Source: Aequorivita sp.
GTDB taxonomy: Bacteria > Bacteroidota > Bacteroidia > Flavobacteriales > Flavobacteriaceae
Length of the DNA: 64,000 nt
NCBI GenBank assembly: GCA_024637015.1
Contig: JAGXGE010000015.1
Span: 124,001-188,000 of the forward strand
Direction of reading: 5' to 3'
Shown: positions 1 through 8,285 of the stretch, one piece after another
Layout: every line of letters begins with the position of its first letter
How positions within the stretch are numbered: position 1 is the first letter of the stretch
Translations under genes and position numbers: made by a program
Notes under the pieces: model-generated
Seen by the model: the letters and a program-made list of their open reading frames with translations, nothing else
Databases searched by the model: none
What the model was told of the DNA's origin: nothing

Positions 1-1
1 A

Positions 2-1075
2 GAAAGATTACACAGAATTCTAATAGACCTTGACCGAGATATAAAAACGGATAAAATTATTACACTTGTTCAGCAAATAAGAGACCATTTGCAAAATCAA
101 GTAAATCAACCAAATCAGCCAACTCATCAAACAAATTTGGTTAACAGTTTAAATAATCTTTATAAAGCGTTAGAAAATTCCAAATTCAATGATTACTCAC
201 CAAGTTGGAAGGAAATTATTTCTGAAATAAGTGGAGAAATTGAACTTGGAATACCCTTAAAAAATCGAATTGAAAGTATTCTTGCTTCGAATTCTATAAC
301 ACCTGCAAATGCATTAGAAGAAATAAAAAAAATCTTTGATAATCTACAAACATTTCAGACGGCAGTTAAAAGCACTTTAACAGGTTTTAAAGCTCTTGGA
401 ATAGAGGAAGAAGATTTAGAAGCTGGACAATGTGAACTTGGATATACTATTCCGAGAGAATATGTTGAAAACAAACTTTCAGAACTTAAAGATGAACTTG
501 CCGAATTAAATTTTATACTAAATAATATTTCAGAAGCTGTAACTGGAAAAAAACAAGAATACGAAGTAAAAACAATTTCTTCGAGCGACTTTTTACTTTA
601 TGTGATTATAGGTTTACAAGTTGCTGAAGTCCTTTCAAATGCAACAGAAAGAATTTTGAACATTTATAAAGGGATATTAGAAATTAAGCTTTTAAGAAAT
701 CAACTAAAAGAACAGGGAATTCCTGCATCCAAAACAAAATCTATCGATACTCACGCCAACGGAATGATGAGAGAAGAAATCAAAGCGATAGTTAAGGAGG
801 TTATGGATGAACATTATGATGGAGACAACGGAAGGAAAAACGAATTGCAAAATGGACTAACTATATCGCTAAATAAATTGGCTAATAGAATTGATAAAGG
901 ATTCAATGTTGAAATAAGAGTTGAGCCATTACCTGAACCACAAGGAGAAGAGGAGCCAAGTCCTGAATACGCAGAAAAATCGGAATTGATAAAGTCAATT
1001 ATGAAGAGTTCAAGTAAAATAGAGTTTTTAGATATAGGTGGAGAATCAATTTTGAAACTACCTGAAAAAAAATAA
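2..1075 (+). CDS. Hypothetical helical/coiled-coil protein, 5' end outside the window
   Basis: I do not recognise this protein. The reading frame is open to the left edge of the window, so the TTG at 89 is probably not the start and the gene is cut off at its 5' end. What is visible (about 358 residues) is rich in Glu, Lys, Asn and Leu, has several likely coiled-coil stretches, and ends with a charged, proline-rich tail (EPLPEPQGEEEPSPEY) followed by a short C-terminal segment. There is no signal peptide, membrane span or catalytic motif that I can see. It sits at the edge of the mobile region, and a conserved-looking GTGTATAAAA spacer follows its stop codon. Confidence 0.7.
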   Translation, partial: ERLHRILIDLDRDIKTDKIITLVQQIRDHLQNQVNQPNQPTHQTNLVNSLNNLYKALENSKFNDYSPSWKEIISEISGEIELGIPLKNRIESILASNSITPANALEEIKKIFDNLQTFQTAVKSTLTGFKALGIEEEDLEAGQCELGYTIPREYVENKLSELKDELAELNFILNNISEAVTGKKQEYEVKTISSSDFLLYVIIGLQVAEVLSNATERILNIYKGILEIKLLRNQLKEQGIPASKTKSIDTHANGMMREEIKAIVKEVMDEHYDGDNGRKNELQNGLTISLNKLANRIDKGFNVEIRVEPLPEPQGEEEPSPEYAEKSELIKSIMKSSSKIEFLDIGGESILKLPEKK

Positions 1076-1294
1076 AAGCCAGCAGTAACGTGTATAAAAC
1101 ATAGCTATTATAGGCTTTCCGAGAGGTTTCTGCTTATTTAAAAAAACCACCAAATTTTTAAACTTGGCTTTTGGAACAGGCACAATATGGATGAATAATA
1201 GAACAAAAAGCAAGAAATCAAATGCAAAACCTAGCAGAAAAACTAAAATAAATTTTGTAATTTAGTCTTGTAAAACACTTCTCCCCAGTATATT

Positions 1295-1328
1295 AAACCC
1301 CATTTGAATTTATCATTTGGGGTTTTTT
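1295..1328 (+). terminator. Rho-independent terminator
   Basis: AAACCCCA and TGGGGTTT form an 8-bp stem, followed by a T run on the + strand. It lies 7 bp beyond the stop of the minus-strand SRAP gene, so it may work in both directions, but the T run is better on the + strand. Confidence 0.7.
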
Positions 1329-1334
1329 AATTGA

Positions 1335-2063
1335 TTAAAATAATGTACCACTATCAACTTCTTTAAGGATATCGGGGTTATTCGTATCTAAATTTCTCTT
1401 ATATAAATCCCTTGAAACTGGATGTGCCTTAAATTCCTTTTTAGTAAATCCTAAAAGCATAATTTCCATAATTTGATCATCTGTTATACCCTCAGTAAGC
1501 CATTCATTTGTGAATTCTTCATTTAGCACTAATGGCATACGTTTTTTTTGATTGTGAACCTCAGCAAAAAAAGGATTTGCTTCCTTAGTTATGATAGTAC
1601 AACTATAATCTTTTGCGTACTCATCAATAGTTGAATATAATCCTGCAAAAACAAATAAATCTCTACCATCTTCATAGTTTTTAGTAGGCTGATAACATAA
1701 ATAAGGAATACTAACTTTATTTTGATGATGAGGTTCAAAAAAACCATCTGCTATAATGATGCATCTTTTTTCTCGTGTAGATTTTTTATAGGTGCCTAAT
1801 GTAAGAATTGTTTCAGACCTAGCATTATAGGTGTTATATTTTTTCCTAAATTGTTCAAGATTTTCTAATGCATATTCAGGCACAAAACCCCAAGTACTGG
1901 GATAAATAGCATTGGGTTCATCCATTTTTATAATATAGAGGTTTGGGTAGCCAAATGCAGACCTATGGTAATAAGGCTCATATTCAAAATCAATCTTGAA
2001 TTTAGAATGATACCTTCTTTCTATTTTTACTTTCCCTTTGGATAAAACAGTTTCGTAGCACAT
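1335..2063 (-). CDS. SRAP domain protein (HMCES/YedK family abasic-site DNA-protein crosslink factor)
   Basis: Members of this family shield abasic sites in single-stranded DNA by forming a thiazolidine crosslink through the N-terminal cysteine. The expected features are present: Met-Cys at residues 1-2, an NARSET motif (the conserved Asn), a GFFEP motif corresponding to the GFYEW active-site Glu, FAGLY, and an HNQKKRMP motif with the conserved His. The length of 242 residues is normal for the family. The gene lies 17 bp downstream of a small gene of unknown function, and the two probably share a promoter that overlaps a palindromic operator pair. In many bacteria such genes sit in DNA-damage operons, so damage-linked control is a reasonable inference. 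Confidence 0.92.
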   Translation of the reverse strand: MCYETVLSKGKVKIERRYHSKFKIDFEYEPYYHRSAFGYPNLYIIKMDEPNAIYPSTWGFVPEYALENLEQFRKKYNTYNARSETILTLGTYKKSTREKRCIIIADGFFEPHHQNKVSIPYLCYQPTKNYEDGRDLFVFAGLYSTIDEYAKDYSCTIITKEANPFFAEVHNQKKRMPLVLNEEFTNEWLTEGITDDQIMEIMLLGFTKKEFKAHPVSRDLYKRNLDTNNPDILKEVDSGTLF

Positions 2064-2080
2064 TTCACTAATTTATGAAA

Positions 2081-2335
2081 TTATTTTTTTTCAGAAAGTT
2101 TTTCCATTTGAATTAATAAGTGTTGAGGGGGTAACCGTTTAGTTAATTCATTTAGACTTTTTATCCCCCTATATCTTACTGCTGAATTTTTTATTTTTTC
2201 ACTTGGATTATCTGATAAACCAGATAAATAACCTTCCATAAACACAATATTCATCATTCTTTGGAATTGTTCTAAATTTAATTTTGGAATACCATAATAT
2301 TTAAAGTGGTGACTAAAATAATCTGAATATTTCAT
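2081..2335 (-). CDS. Small hypothetical protein upstream of the SRAP gene
   Basis: This 84-residue protein is not recognised. I start it at the ATG at 2335. The longer TTG start at 2353 falls inside a palindrome that overlaps a Bacteroidota -7 element, so it would be transcribed only marginally. The protein is basic at its C terminus, with aromatic residues near the N terminus (SDYFSHHFKYY) and a central FMEGYLSGLSDNP segment. No membrane span or catalytic motif is visible. It is the first gene of a two-gene operon with the SRAP gene and may assist it or be a host-takeover factor of the element; that is a guess from position. Confidence 0.6.
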   Translation of the reverse strand: MKYSDYFSHHFKYYGIPKLNLEQFQRMMNIVFMEGYLSGLSDNPSEKIKNSAVRYRGIKSLNELTKRLPPQHLLIQMEKLSEKK

Positions 2336-2338
2336 TTG

Positions 2339-2372
2339 TTGGATAAAGTCCAAAATTATGGATTATTTCCAA
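2339..2372 (-). promoter_or_regulatory. Promoter with two tandem palindromic operators
   Basis: Two related 15-bp palindromes lie 19 bp apart, at 2339-2353 (TTGGATAAAGTCCAA) and 2358-2372 (ATGGATTATTTCCAA). On the minus strand the sequence TAATTTTG (2351-2358), a perfect TAnnTTTG -7 element, overlaps the edge of the first palindrome. A protein bound here would block RNA polymerase. A nearly identical palindrome with the same overlap lies at 15309-15323. Confidence 0.6.
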
Positions 2373-2439
2373 GAAAAATTTAATTTTAATTTTAATTACA
2401 TTAGTAGTGTCATTTTATTTCTCCCCATAAAAATAAATT

Positions 2440-2711
2440 ATGCGATTAAAATCTTTTGGAAAGGGGATTGTTATTCCCTTTCTATTTTATTAATTCTTTA
2501 CTTTAATTCCAATGGGAAAACGGTGTTTATATGTAAAGGACCACATAGTAAAAAATACCATTTTGTTAAGAATTGCAGAGGCTAGAGTAATTACTCCACT
2601 CAAGTGTATGAAGTGTCCATATCTGAAGCAAATGAGCTGGAAAGAACACTTTGTAGCTAGGGATTTAACATAGAAAATAATAAAAACTTATTTAAAAAAG
2701 ACAGAGAATAA
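2440..2711 (+). pseudogene. Broken small Cys-rich secreted protein of a Bacteroidota family
   Basis: The frame ending at 2585 carries CKGPHSKKYHF and KNCRG, which match a family of short secreted Bacteroidota proteins that continue CRGLSNC and end near LCGWE. Here translation resumes in the same frame after a TAG at 2583 with SNYSTQVYEVSISEANELE and RTLCS, then a second TAG at 2658 where the family has Trp. Each TAG is one change from TTG (Leu) or TGG (Trp), and a family Cys is replaced by Tyr. The N-terminal leader from ATG 2440 seems to be frame-shifted too. I therefore call it a decayed gene. Readthrough of UAG is possible but less likely. The frame finally closes at 2709-2711, overlapping the next start. 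Confidence 0.6.
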
Positions 2712-3592
2712 TGAACGATTATATAAATTACATTGACTTTAGCTCAATAAAATTAGGTGACATAGCTTATGAGATAGGTGATTATAAAAGTGCGGATGAT
2801 AATTATTTCAAGGCTTTAAAAAGACTTAGAAATTATCAAGGCGACAGAATGCAACCTATAATGATGGCAAGTGAACTTGTTGAAAAAATTGAAAAAATAA
2901 AAAGTAAAATTGGAAGGGGAAAGTCAATATTAAAATTTGATGTTTGGAAGTTGACCAAAAGTTCATTTGTCAAGGGGAATCAATGTTTAAAGTATCTTTA
3001 TTTAAACAAACATAAAAAACAGGAAAAAACACCCATTAGTAAAGAAAAACAAAAGAAATTTGATCAAGGTCATTTTTTCGAAGAAAAAGTAAGAAAGGAG
3101 CAGTTTCCAAATGGAATTAATGTAAAAGATAAAGTTGGACATTTTGCTTATTTCAACTCGTATACAAGCTTTTTAATTAATTCAGAAGGTGGAAAAACAA
3201 TATATGAAGCCACTATAATTGAGGAAGATGTTCTTGTAATGTGTGATATTCTCATAAAAGAAGAAAACGGAAAAATTGATATTTATGAGATCAAGTTTAA
3301 TACAGAGGTTAATGATGCTATTATTGCAGATTTAGCAATTCAATATACTATTTGCAAAAAACGGTTTAACTCTAACTTAAATTCATTCAATGTGATTTTG
3401 AGAACAGAAAATGAAAACTGGAAAATTGAAAATCTCACAACAGAATTAGACAAACAAATCAATAATGTTCTTTTAAAAATTAGCGAGTATAAAGCTGTTC
3501 TAACTAAGGAAGAGCCCATAATGATGATTGGGGAACATTGTAATAAACCTTATGAATGTGAATTTATTGACTATTGTACCAATAAGTGCTAA
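2711..3592 (+). CDS. PD-(D/E)XK nuclease-like protein of the Cas4/DUF2779 type with TPR-like N terminus
   Basis: Residues about 1-75 look like a TPR-type helical repeat (GDIAYEIGDYKSADDNYFKAL). The rest resembles the DUF2779/Cas4-like nuclease fold. It has LTKSSFVKGNQCLKYLYL, the KFDQGHFFEEKVRKEQFP segment after it, a metal-site pair formed by MCDIL and IDIYEIKF (the D...ExK pattern), and a C-terminal cysteine cluster (EHCNKPYECEFIDYC) with the spacing expected for an iron-sulfur site. Related enzymes cut DNA ends. Here the role is unknown but fits defence or recombination in a mobile element. It stands alone with no cas genes near it. The upstream gene is decayed and overlaps its start codon by one base. 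Confidence 0.7.
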   Translation: MNDYINYIDFSSIKLGDIAYEIGDYKSADDNYFKALKRLRNYQGDRMQPIMMASELVEKIEKIKSKIGRGKSILKFDVWKLTKSSFVKGNQCLKYLYLNKHKKQEKTPISKEKQKKFDQGHFFEEKVRKEQFPNGINVKDKVGHFAYFNSYTSFLINSEGGKTIYEATIIEEDVLVMCDILIKEENGKIDIYEIKFNTEVNDAIIADLAIQYTICKKRFNSNLNSFNVILRTENENWKIENLTTELDKQINNVLLKISEYKAVLTKEEPIMMIGEHCNKPYECEFIDYCTNKC

Positions 3593-3748
3593 TAGCACTA
3601 TTACCGTGTACAAAAAATATTTTTATTTATTTTAATTATCTCATAGACACATCTTAGGTGAAAAAAAATAAACGTTTAAAAATATGTTTGAAAAAGCTAA
3701 AATGGAGCCATACCATAAAGTAATTATTAAAGAAAAGCACAAGTAAGA

Positions 3749-3970
3749 TTAACTAATAAAAAATTCTCGAACATCTACTTCAATGGCATCTGCAATTTTC
3801 TTTAGTGTTAATGCAGTAAAATTTTGTCTACCATTCTCAATACTGGAAAGATTGGATTTTTCCATTTGAATCTTTGCACAAACGTCTAGCTGACTATAAC
3901 CTTGCTTTTTGCGAAGCTTGGCTATATTCCTGCCTACTCTGTATAAAAACTCTTTTTCTGCGTCTGTCAT
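3749..3970 (-). CDS. XRE-family helix-turn-helix regulator
   Basis: This is a 73-residue single-domain Cro/C1-type regulator: NIAKLRKKQGYSQLDVCAKI, then KSNLSSIENGRQNFTALTL, then IADAIEVDVREFF. I use the ATG at 3970; a TTG five codons upstream would add MSFLI. It is divergent from the small genes at 4014-5431, and it is the only obvious DNA-binding regulator in the mobile region. It could recognise the TTGGAC palindromes at 2339-2372 and 15309-15323, but nothing in the sequence links them directly. Confidence 0.9.
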   Translation of the reverse strand: MTDAEKEFLYRVGRNIAKLRKKQGYSQLDVCAKIQMEKSNLSSIENGRQNFTALTLKKIADAIEVDVREFFIS

Positions 3971-4013
3971 AATAAGAAATGACAAGATGCTTTAATATCA
4001 CACACAGAGAGTT

Positions 4014-4223
4014 ATGATATATAATAACTACTTTGTATATTTATTTAATTTTTCAATTATGCATTTATTTTACCTCCTAGTTATAGGCTTAATTGTTTTT
4101 CTTTTATTTCGAGCATTTGTTCCCGTTTCCAGAGGAAAAGATGAAAATATTGGTTGTTGGATAATTATTTGTCTCTTTATTTCATCATTAATACTTGCGA
4201 CTATTTATACCTTAACATCCTAA
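4014..4223 (+). CDS. Small membrane protein, two spans
   Basis: This 69-residue protein has two hydrophobic segments (about residues 15-37 and 48-67) separated by a short charged loop (SRGKDENIG). It starts with ATG 43 bp from the divergent regulator and is 3 bp from the next gene, so it likely opens the operon 4014-5431. No family is recognised. Confidence 0.55.
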   Translation: MIYNNYFVYLFNFSIMHLFYLLVIGLIVFLLFRAFVPVSRGKDENIGCWIIICLFISSLILATIYTLTS

Positions 4224-4226
4224 GTA

Positions 4227-4553
4227 ATGTCAAAAATTATTACCATTAAGCAAAAGCTTGTAGAGGTTTGTATTAGAGGAAATGTTTTATCATTTCTGCC
4301 GTATTTGATAAGAAATGAAGTAAAAACGAATATGCCTAATAAAATAAGGTTCTATTCTTTCTTTAGCCAAAAGTTGAAATGTGCCCATAAATCCAAAAAG
4401 GGAGACCTAGAACTTAAAATTGAACCGATTGCTTATGAAGGAGGTAATGAACTATGCTATAGTTTTTACGACAACTTCCACAGAGGTGCTAGGATAAGTA
4501 TTATTGTAAAAGAAAATAAAAAAACTATAAAACTAACCACATTACCATTTTAA
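4227..4553 (+). CDS. Hypothetical basic cytoplasmic protein
   Basis: This 108-residue protein is not recognised. It is Lys-rich, has no signal peptide or membrane span, and has alternating beta-type segments toward the C terminus (ARISIIVKENKKTIKLTTLPF). It is packed between a small membrane protein (3 bp upstream) and a small secreted protein (9 bp downstream), so the four genes 4014-5431 probably form one transcript. Confidence 0.55.
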   Translation: MSKIITIKQKLVEVCIRGNVLSFLPYLIRNEVKTNMPNKIRFYSFFSQKLKCAHKSKKGDLELKIEPIAYEGGNELCYSFYDNFHRGARISIIVKENKKTIKLTTLPF

Positions 4554-4562
4554 TCAGCGATT

Positions 4563-4952
4563 ATGAAAACAATAATACTTTTATTTATGGCTTTAATTCC
4601 CTTATTAGGGATGGCTCAAAATGATACAAAAATAAAATATAAAGGAGTTAGTGCTGTATCCTCCCTAACGAATAGTGATGGAGAATTAGTGTTCCAAAAG
4701 ACTGTTGGTAAAGATCCTGTAATAGTTTATGATAAATTTTTTAAGTCATATTCAATCACTTTCACTAAAGAAAATGGAGATATTGCTGAAATGTTTTTAT
4801 CATATATAGAGCCTAATTACTATATTGACACTTTTAAGTCTACCTATTATGTTTTAGTTAAACCAGAGGATGGTAAACTAGTATTAATAGCAACTGAAAA
4901 AATTGAAAATCACTTGAACTTTCTTATGTTTTATGGCGTAATTAAAATTTAA
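4563..4952 (+). CDS. Small secreted hypothetical protein
   Basis: A clear signal peptide (MKTIILLFMALIPLLGMAQ) is followed by about 110 residues with a beta-rich pattern. The cleavage site after GMA is typical of Flavobacteria. The mature part has no Cys and no motif that I recognise. It is 2 bp upstream of another small secreted protein and probably co-expressed with it. Confidence 0.65.
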   Translation: MKTIILLFMALIPLLGMAQNDTKIKYKGVSAVSSLTNSDGELVFQKTVGKDPVIVYDKFFKSYSITFTKENGDIAEMFLSYIEPNYYIDTFKSTYYVLVKPEDGKLVLIATEKIENHLNFLMFYGVIKI

Positions 4953-4954
4953 TT

Positions 4955-5431
4955 ATGAAAAATATTCTATTTATTCTATTGATAATACCCATAATTGGGT
5001 TTTCACAAACTGAAAAGGAAACTATTGACTGGATCAATAAAACTTTACGAGAAAATCAAAATGAGTTTGCCAGAATTGGATTAACAACACTTGAGGAAAA
5101 TTCAGCTCCACACCCCAACGTAATTGTTATACACGGAGGGTCATTTTCATACTCCTATAATTTCAGTTCAAATCAAGTTTCTTCTGTAAAGGAGAAAAGG
5201 GCACCTGCCGGGAACTATAATTTGATGATTTATTTTGATACTTCTATTATGTCAAAATTTCATTCTAGAAATTCAATAGGTGAAATGGAAGTAGATTCAA
5301 CCACATTTGTAAGCGATATAAACTTAGTTCTGGAGTGTGATGAAGAGGATATAAATAGATTAAAAAAAGCATTTACTCATTATTTTAATCTTACAGGCGG
5401 AAATATTAATGATGATTTATTCAAGAACTGA
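4955..5431 (+). CDS. Small secreted hypothetical protein
   Basis: The signal peptide MKNILFILLIIPIIGFSQ is followed by a 140-residue mature part. It contains a stretch with alternating polar and aromatic residues (GGSFSYSYNFSSNQVSSVK) and an acidic C-terminal region (LECDEEDINRLKKAFTHYF) that ends in a likely helix. It is probably periplasmic. I do not recognise the family. It is the last gene of the four-gene cluster, and a T-rich tract follows the stop. Confidence 0.65.
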   Translation: MKNILFILLIIPIIGFSQTEKETIDWINKTLRENQNEFARIGLTTLEENSAPHPNVIVIHGGSFSYSYNFSSNQVSSVKEKRAPAGNYNLMIYFDTSIMSKFHSRNSIGEMEVDSTTFVSDINLVLECDEEDINRLKKAFTHYFNLTGGNINDDLFKN

Positions 5432-5516
5432 TTTATTCAGTTTTTAAAAAATTTTTTTAATTTTTTTTCTGAAAGAGTGAACTAACCTCAACTTCACCCC
5501 ACCCTTATTTAATGTT

Positions 5517-5529
5517 GGGGATAGTCCCC
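5517..5529. promoter_or_regulatory. Short perfect inverted repeat GGGGA-TAG-TCCCC
   Basis: GGGGATAGTCCCC is a GC-rich palindrome in an AT-rich spacer, 34 bp upstream of the 5563 gene. It could be an operator or a 5'-leader hairpin. There is no T run after it, so it is not a terminator. Confidence 0.4.
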
Positions 5530-5562
5530 GTACACCTTTGTTTAACTTAAATTTTAATTATT

Positions 5563-5931
5563 ATGACAAAGTACACAGAGAAAATTGATGAGGAAACTGG
5601 GGAATCCGTTTTTACATTCAATGCAGAATTGGTAAAAGTTGGAGAAACTGTTTTAAAAAACATTAACGAAAAAAATTACAAGATCGTTGAGGTTAAATTC
5701 CACCTGCCAGATGGTAAACTTGTTGAGCGTTCAGCAATATGCTATGCCAGTAACTATGATTACGGATTGAAGATTGGGAAATCTTACTTAACTACTTTAT
5801 CGTTTGATGAAGAAGGAGATCCTCAATTAAGTATGTCGCATCTATCCAATGCAGGTCGTGCAACAGTGGAAGACTTTGCAGGCTTACTACAGGTACAGCA
5901 GCAAGTTATTGAAAAGGAATTCGTGGTTTAA
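5563..5931 (+). CDS. Hypothetical protein of mobile-element type
   Basis: This 122-residue acidic protein is not recognised. It has no signal peptide or membrane span, and no catalytic motif is visible. The sequence is beta-rich in the middle (KIVEVKFHLPDGKLVERSAI) and ends with a Gln-rich helix (FAGLLQVQQQVIEKEF). It has its own leader and a strong terminator at 5955-5987, so it is a single-gene transcript, possibly expressed at a high level. It lies directly before the AAA_24/DUF3871 pair, which suggests an accessory role in DNA processing by the element. Confidence 0.65.
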   Translation: MTKYTEKIDEETGESVFTFNAELVKVGETVLKNINEKNYKIVEVKFHLPDGKLVERSAICYASNYDYGLKIGKSYLTTLSFDEEGDPQLSMSHLSNAGRATVEDFAGLLQVQQQVIEKEFVV

Positions 5932-5954
5932 TTACCTTGTTTCCCATTGAACTT

Positions 5955-5987
5955 AGGACTTATCATTTATTTGATAGGTCCTTTTTT
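5955..5987 (+). terminator. Rho-independent terminator
   Basis: GGACTTATCA and TGATAGGTCC pair over 10 bp with one G-T pair, followed by six T residues. It ends the 5563 gene. Confidence 0.85.
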
Positions 5988-6054
5988 ATTTCTCATAACC
6001 CAGTATTTAATAGAATAATAAAAAAATTAGTATAAACTATAACACAAAAATATA

Positions 6055-6942
6055 ATGGAAATCAGAAAATCTGAAAGGCGTAAAGCCAAAATGAAATTAG
6101 CACTTCAGGGTAGTTCGGGTAGTGGTAAAACCTATTCCTCTCTCTTGATAGCAAAAGGATTGTCAGGAAATGATTTGACCAAGGTAGCTGTAATTGATAC
6201 AGAAAATGGATCAGCAGACCTGTATGCCCATCTAGGGGATTATAATGTGATTGTTTTGCAACCACCTTACTCACCAGAAAGATACATTGAAGCAATTTCA
6301 TTATGTGAAAAGGCTGAAATGGAAGTAATTATTATTGATAGCATATCCCACTGTTGGGATTTTTTGATTGATGCACACAGTAATATGGTAGGGAACTCAT
6401 TTACTAATTGGGGTAAAATAACACCCAGACAGAATGCTTTTGTAAATAAAATTTTACAATCTAACATTCACGTTCTAGCAACAATGAGGGTAAAACAAGA
6501 TTATGTTCTTAATCAAAAAAACGGTAAAACTGTACCTGAAAAAGTAGGGCTTAAAGCAGTACAAAGAGATGATGTTTCTTATGAGTTTACCATTGTGTTT
6601 GATATTGATATTGCACACAATACAAAGGCATCAAAAGACCGCACTGGACTTTTTATTGATAAGCCAGAATTTATTATCAATACTGCAACAGGTAAAAAAT
6701 TATTGGCGTGGTGCAATGAAGGTTCACCAGATCAAATCGAAAGTGTAAAAGCTGCAATTGAAAATTGCAAAAATCTAGAGGAGCTTAGGGTGGTTTATTC
6801 AGAGAATCCAGAAATACAGGATCGTATCAAACAATTGGTTCTTTTAAAAAAAGAGCAGATTGAAAAGATTAACTCCCAAATCATTCCCACCTCAAATATT
6901 GTTCAATCTAATAATTTAAATAATGGAAATAGTATCAGTTAA
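6055..6942 (+). CDS. AAA_24-type ATPase (phage/ICE nucleotide-binding protein)
   Basis: RecA-fold ATPases of this class are common in phages and conjugative elements, where they sit beside single-strand annealing or replication genes. The Walker A motif is QGSSGSGKTYSS (about residues 18-29) and the Walker B motif is VIIIDSISHCW (about residues 95-105). The GKITPRQNAFVNKIL segment and the LATMRVKQDY strand fit the sensor region. The C-terminal 70 residues form a helical tail ending in an Asn/Ser-rich linker. The gene overlaps the DUF3871 gene by 20 bp, so the two are translationally coupled and probably act together. Confidence 0.85.
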   Translation: MEIRKSERRKAKMKLALQGSSGSGKTYSSLLIAKGLSGNDLTKVAVIDTENGSADLYAHLGDYNVIVLQPPYSPERYIEAISLCEKAEMEVIIIDSISHCWDFLIDAHSNMVGNSFTNWGKITPRQNAFVNKILQSNIHVLATMRVKQDYVLNQKNGKTVPEKVGLKAVQRDDVSYEFTIVFDIDIAHNTKASKDRTGLFIDKPEFIINTATGKKLLAWCNEGSPDQIESVKAAIENCKNLEELRVVYSENPEIQDRIKQLVLLKKEQIEKINSQIIPTSNIVQSNNLNNGNSIS

Positions 6943-7897
6943 TAATATTGGAAACCAGATCATTTCAAAAGATGAGGTGGTTATTTCGCAAGGTAATTTT
7001 ATAGAGGCGAACACGGAACAAGTAACATTGGAACATCTAAAGAAAGACTGTATCATCCCAGTATATTCAGATAACGAAAGTACGATTGCTCATTCTGAAT
7101 TTATAGAGGCTACAAGAGAAGTCCTAAAGGAAAAGTTTTCTGAAACTAAAATTTTAGAACCAGATATCCGCATTAGCCATATAATCAAAGGAAGGGTTCC
7201 AACCGCTATAGGAAAGCCTGTAAAGGACCTTTTACCAGAGGAAAAGACAATTTACTACCAAAGGTGTGCTTTTATGATTGAGATGCCAGAAATTAAGCAT
7301 ATAGTCAATGGAAATCCAATTTCCCTATCTGTCGGTGGCGTGAGGGCTTTAAATCAGGAAAACTTATATAGTAAGCGTTCAGTTGAAAAGCTGAAAATTT
7401 TCATAGGCTATAGAAATTTGGTTTGCTGTAATCTATGCATTTCAACGGATGGTCTAAATTCTGAAATCAGGGTAACATCTGTGCAGGAGCTAAAAGAACA
7501 AATATGGAGCTTGATTAACTCCTTCGACCACAAGAGATTTTTGGGAAATATGGAACGAATGAGCAAATTTTATTTAGATGAAACCCAGTTTGCACACACC
7601 ATAGGAAAAATGCGAATGTTCCAACACCTCTCTAAAGAAGAACGACAGACCATATTTCCTTTGGCTATCAATGACAACCAGATTGGTAATGTAGTGAAGG
7701 AATATTATTCAGACCCAAATTTTTCGCGTACAAAAGAAAGCCAAATCAATCTTTGGAGCTTTTATAATCTTCTGACCTCAGCCAATAAATCCACCTATAT
7801 AGATTCCAATTTAAATAAGAATGTTGGAGCATACGAGTTTATTCAGGACCTGGCTAATTCAATGCAAAATGAGAAGCCAAATTGGTTCCTCAATTAA
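6923..7897 (+). CDS. DUF3871 family protein
   Basis: The protein matches the DUF3871 family known from Bacteroidota mobile elements. Recognisable parts are FIEANTEQVTLEHLKKDCIIP at the N terminus, RISHIIKGRVP, LLPEEKTIYYQRCAFMIEMP, SVGGVRALNQENLYSKRSVE, VCCNLCISTDG, KMRMFQHLSKEER and the C-terminal NLLTSANKSTYIDS. The biochemical function of the family is not known. The 324-residue length is typical. The start overlaps the preceding ATPase gene, and the pair resembles a phage-like DNA repair or replication module. Confidence 0.9.
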   Translation: MEIVSVNNIGNQIISKDEVVISQGNFIEANTEQVTLEHLKKDCIIPVYSDNESTIAHSEFIEATREVLKEKFSETKILEPDIRISHIIKGRVPTAIGKPVKDLLPEEKTIYYQRCAFMIEMPEIKHIVNGNPISLSVGGVRALNQENLYSKRSVEKLKIFIGYRNLVCCNLCISTDGLNSEIRVTSVQELKEQIWSLINSFDHKRFLGNMERMSKFYLDETQFAHTIGKMRMFQHLSKEERQTIFPLAINDNQIGNVVKEYYSDPNFSRTKESQINLWSFYNLLTSANKSTYIDSNLNKNVGAYEFIQDLANSMQNEKPNWFLN

Positions 7898-7922
7898 TAT
7901 AACATAGCTTTTTTATACAAAT

Positions 7923-8177
7923 ATGGATTATGAAAAGTTATCAGAAATTTTACGTTTTAGCACTCCGAGAAGTCTCTATATAGTTACTTGGAATAACCTT
8001 TTGAAGGAACTATTCTGTCCTTTTAAAGTTAAGGTAATAAATGCAATAGGAAATTTGGAAGTTGACCAAATAGTATGGGTGGAAGAAATTAAGGTAACAC
8101 CCGAATTAAAAACTGTCTATGTGATAGATAAAACTGCTTATTATTACTTCCATTTTGATATTATGTTGGATAGTTAA
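7923..8177 (+). CDS. Small hypothetical protein
   Basis: This 84-residue protein begins MDYEKLSEILRFS and is beta-rich (VKVINAIGNLEVDQIVWVEEIKV, then KTVYVIDKTAYYYFHF). It follows DUF3871 by 25 bp on the same strand and probably shares its transcript, which ends at the terminator 8286-8316. I do not recognise the family. Confidence 0.6.
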   Translation: MDYEKLSEILRFSTPRSLYIVTWNNLLKELFCPFKVKVINAIGNLEVDQIVWVEEIKVTPELKTVYVIDKTAYYYFHFDIMLDS

Positions 8178-8285
8178 TAGAATTAATAATTTTAGGAGTT
8201 ATGCTGTATTTTGTATATCCAAACTTTTGAGTCGGTCTCTCCTTTGTCAAAAAACCACTGAAAAAGTATCATTAGTGAGAATAAT

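Noticed and set aside
2358-2585. Taking ATG 2358 as the start of the small Cys-rich gene
   Set aside because: This ATG lies inside the operator palindrome; the N-terminal 25 codons do not look like a signal peptide, while ATG 2440 does, in a shifted frame.
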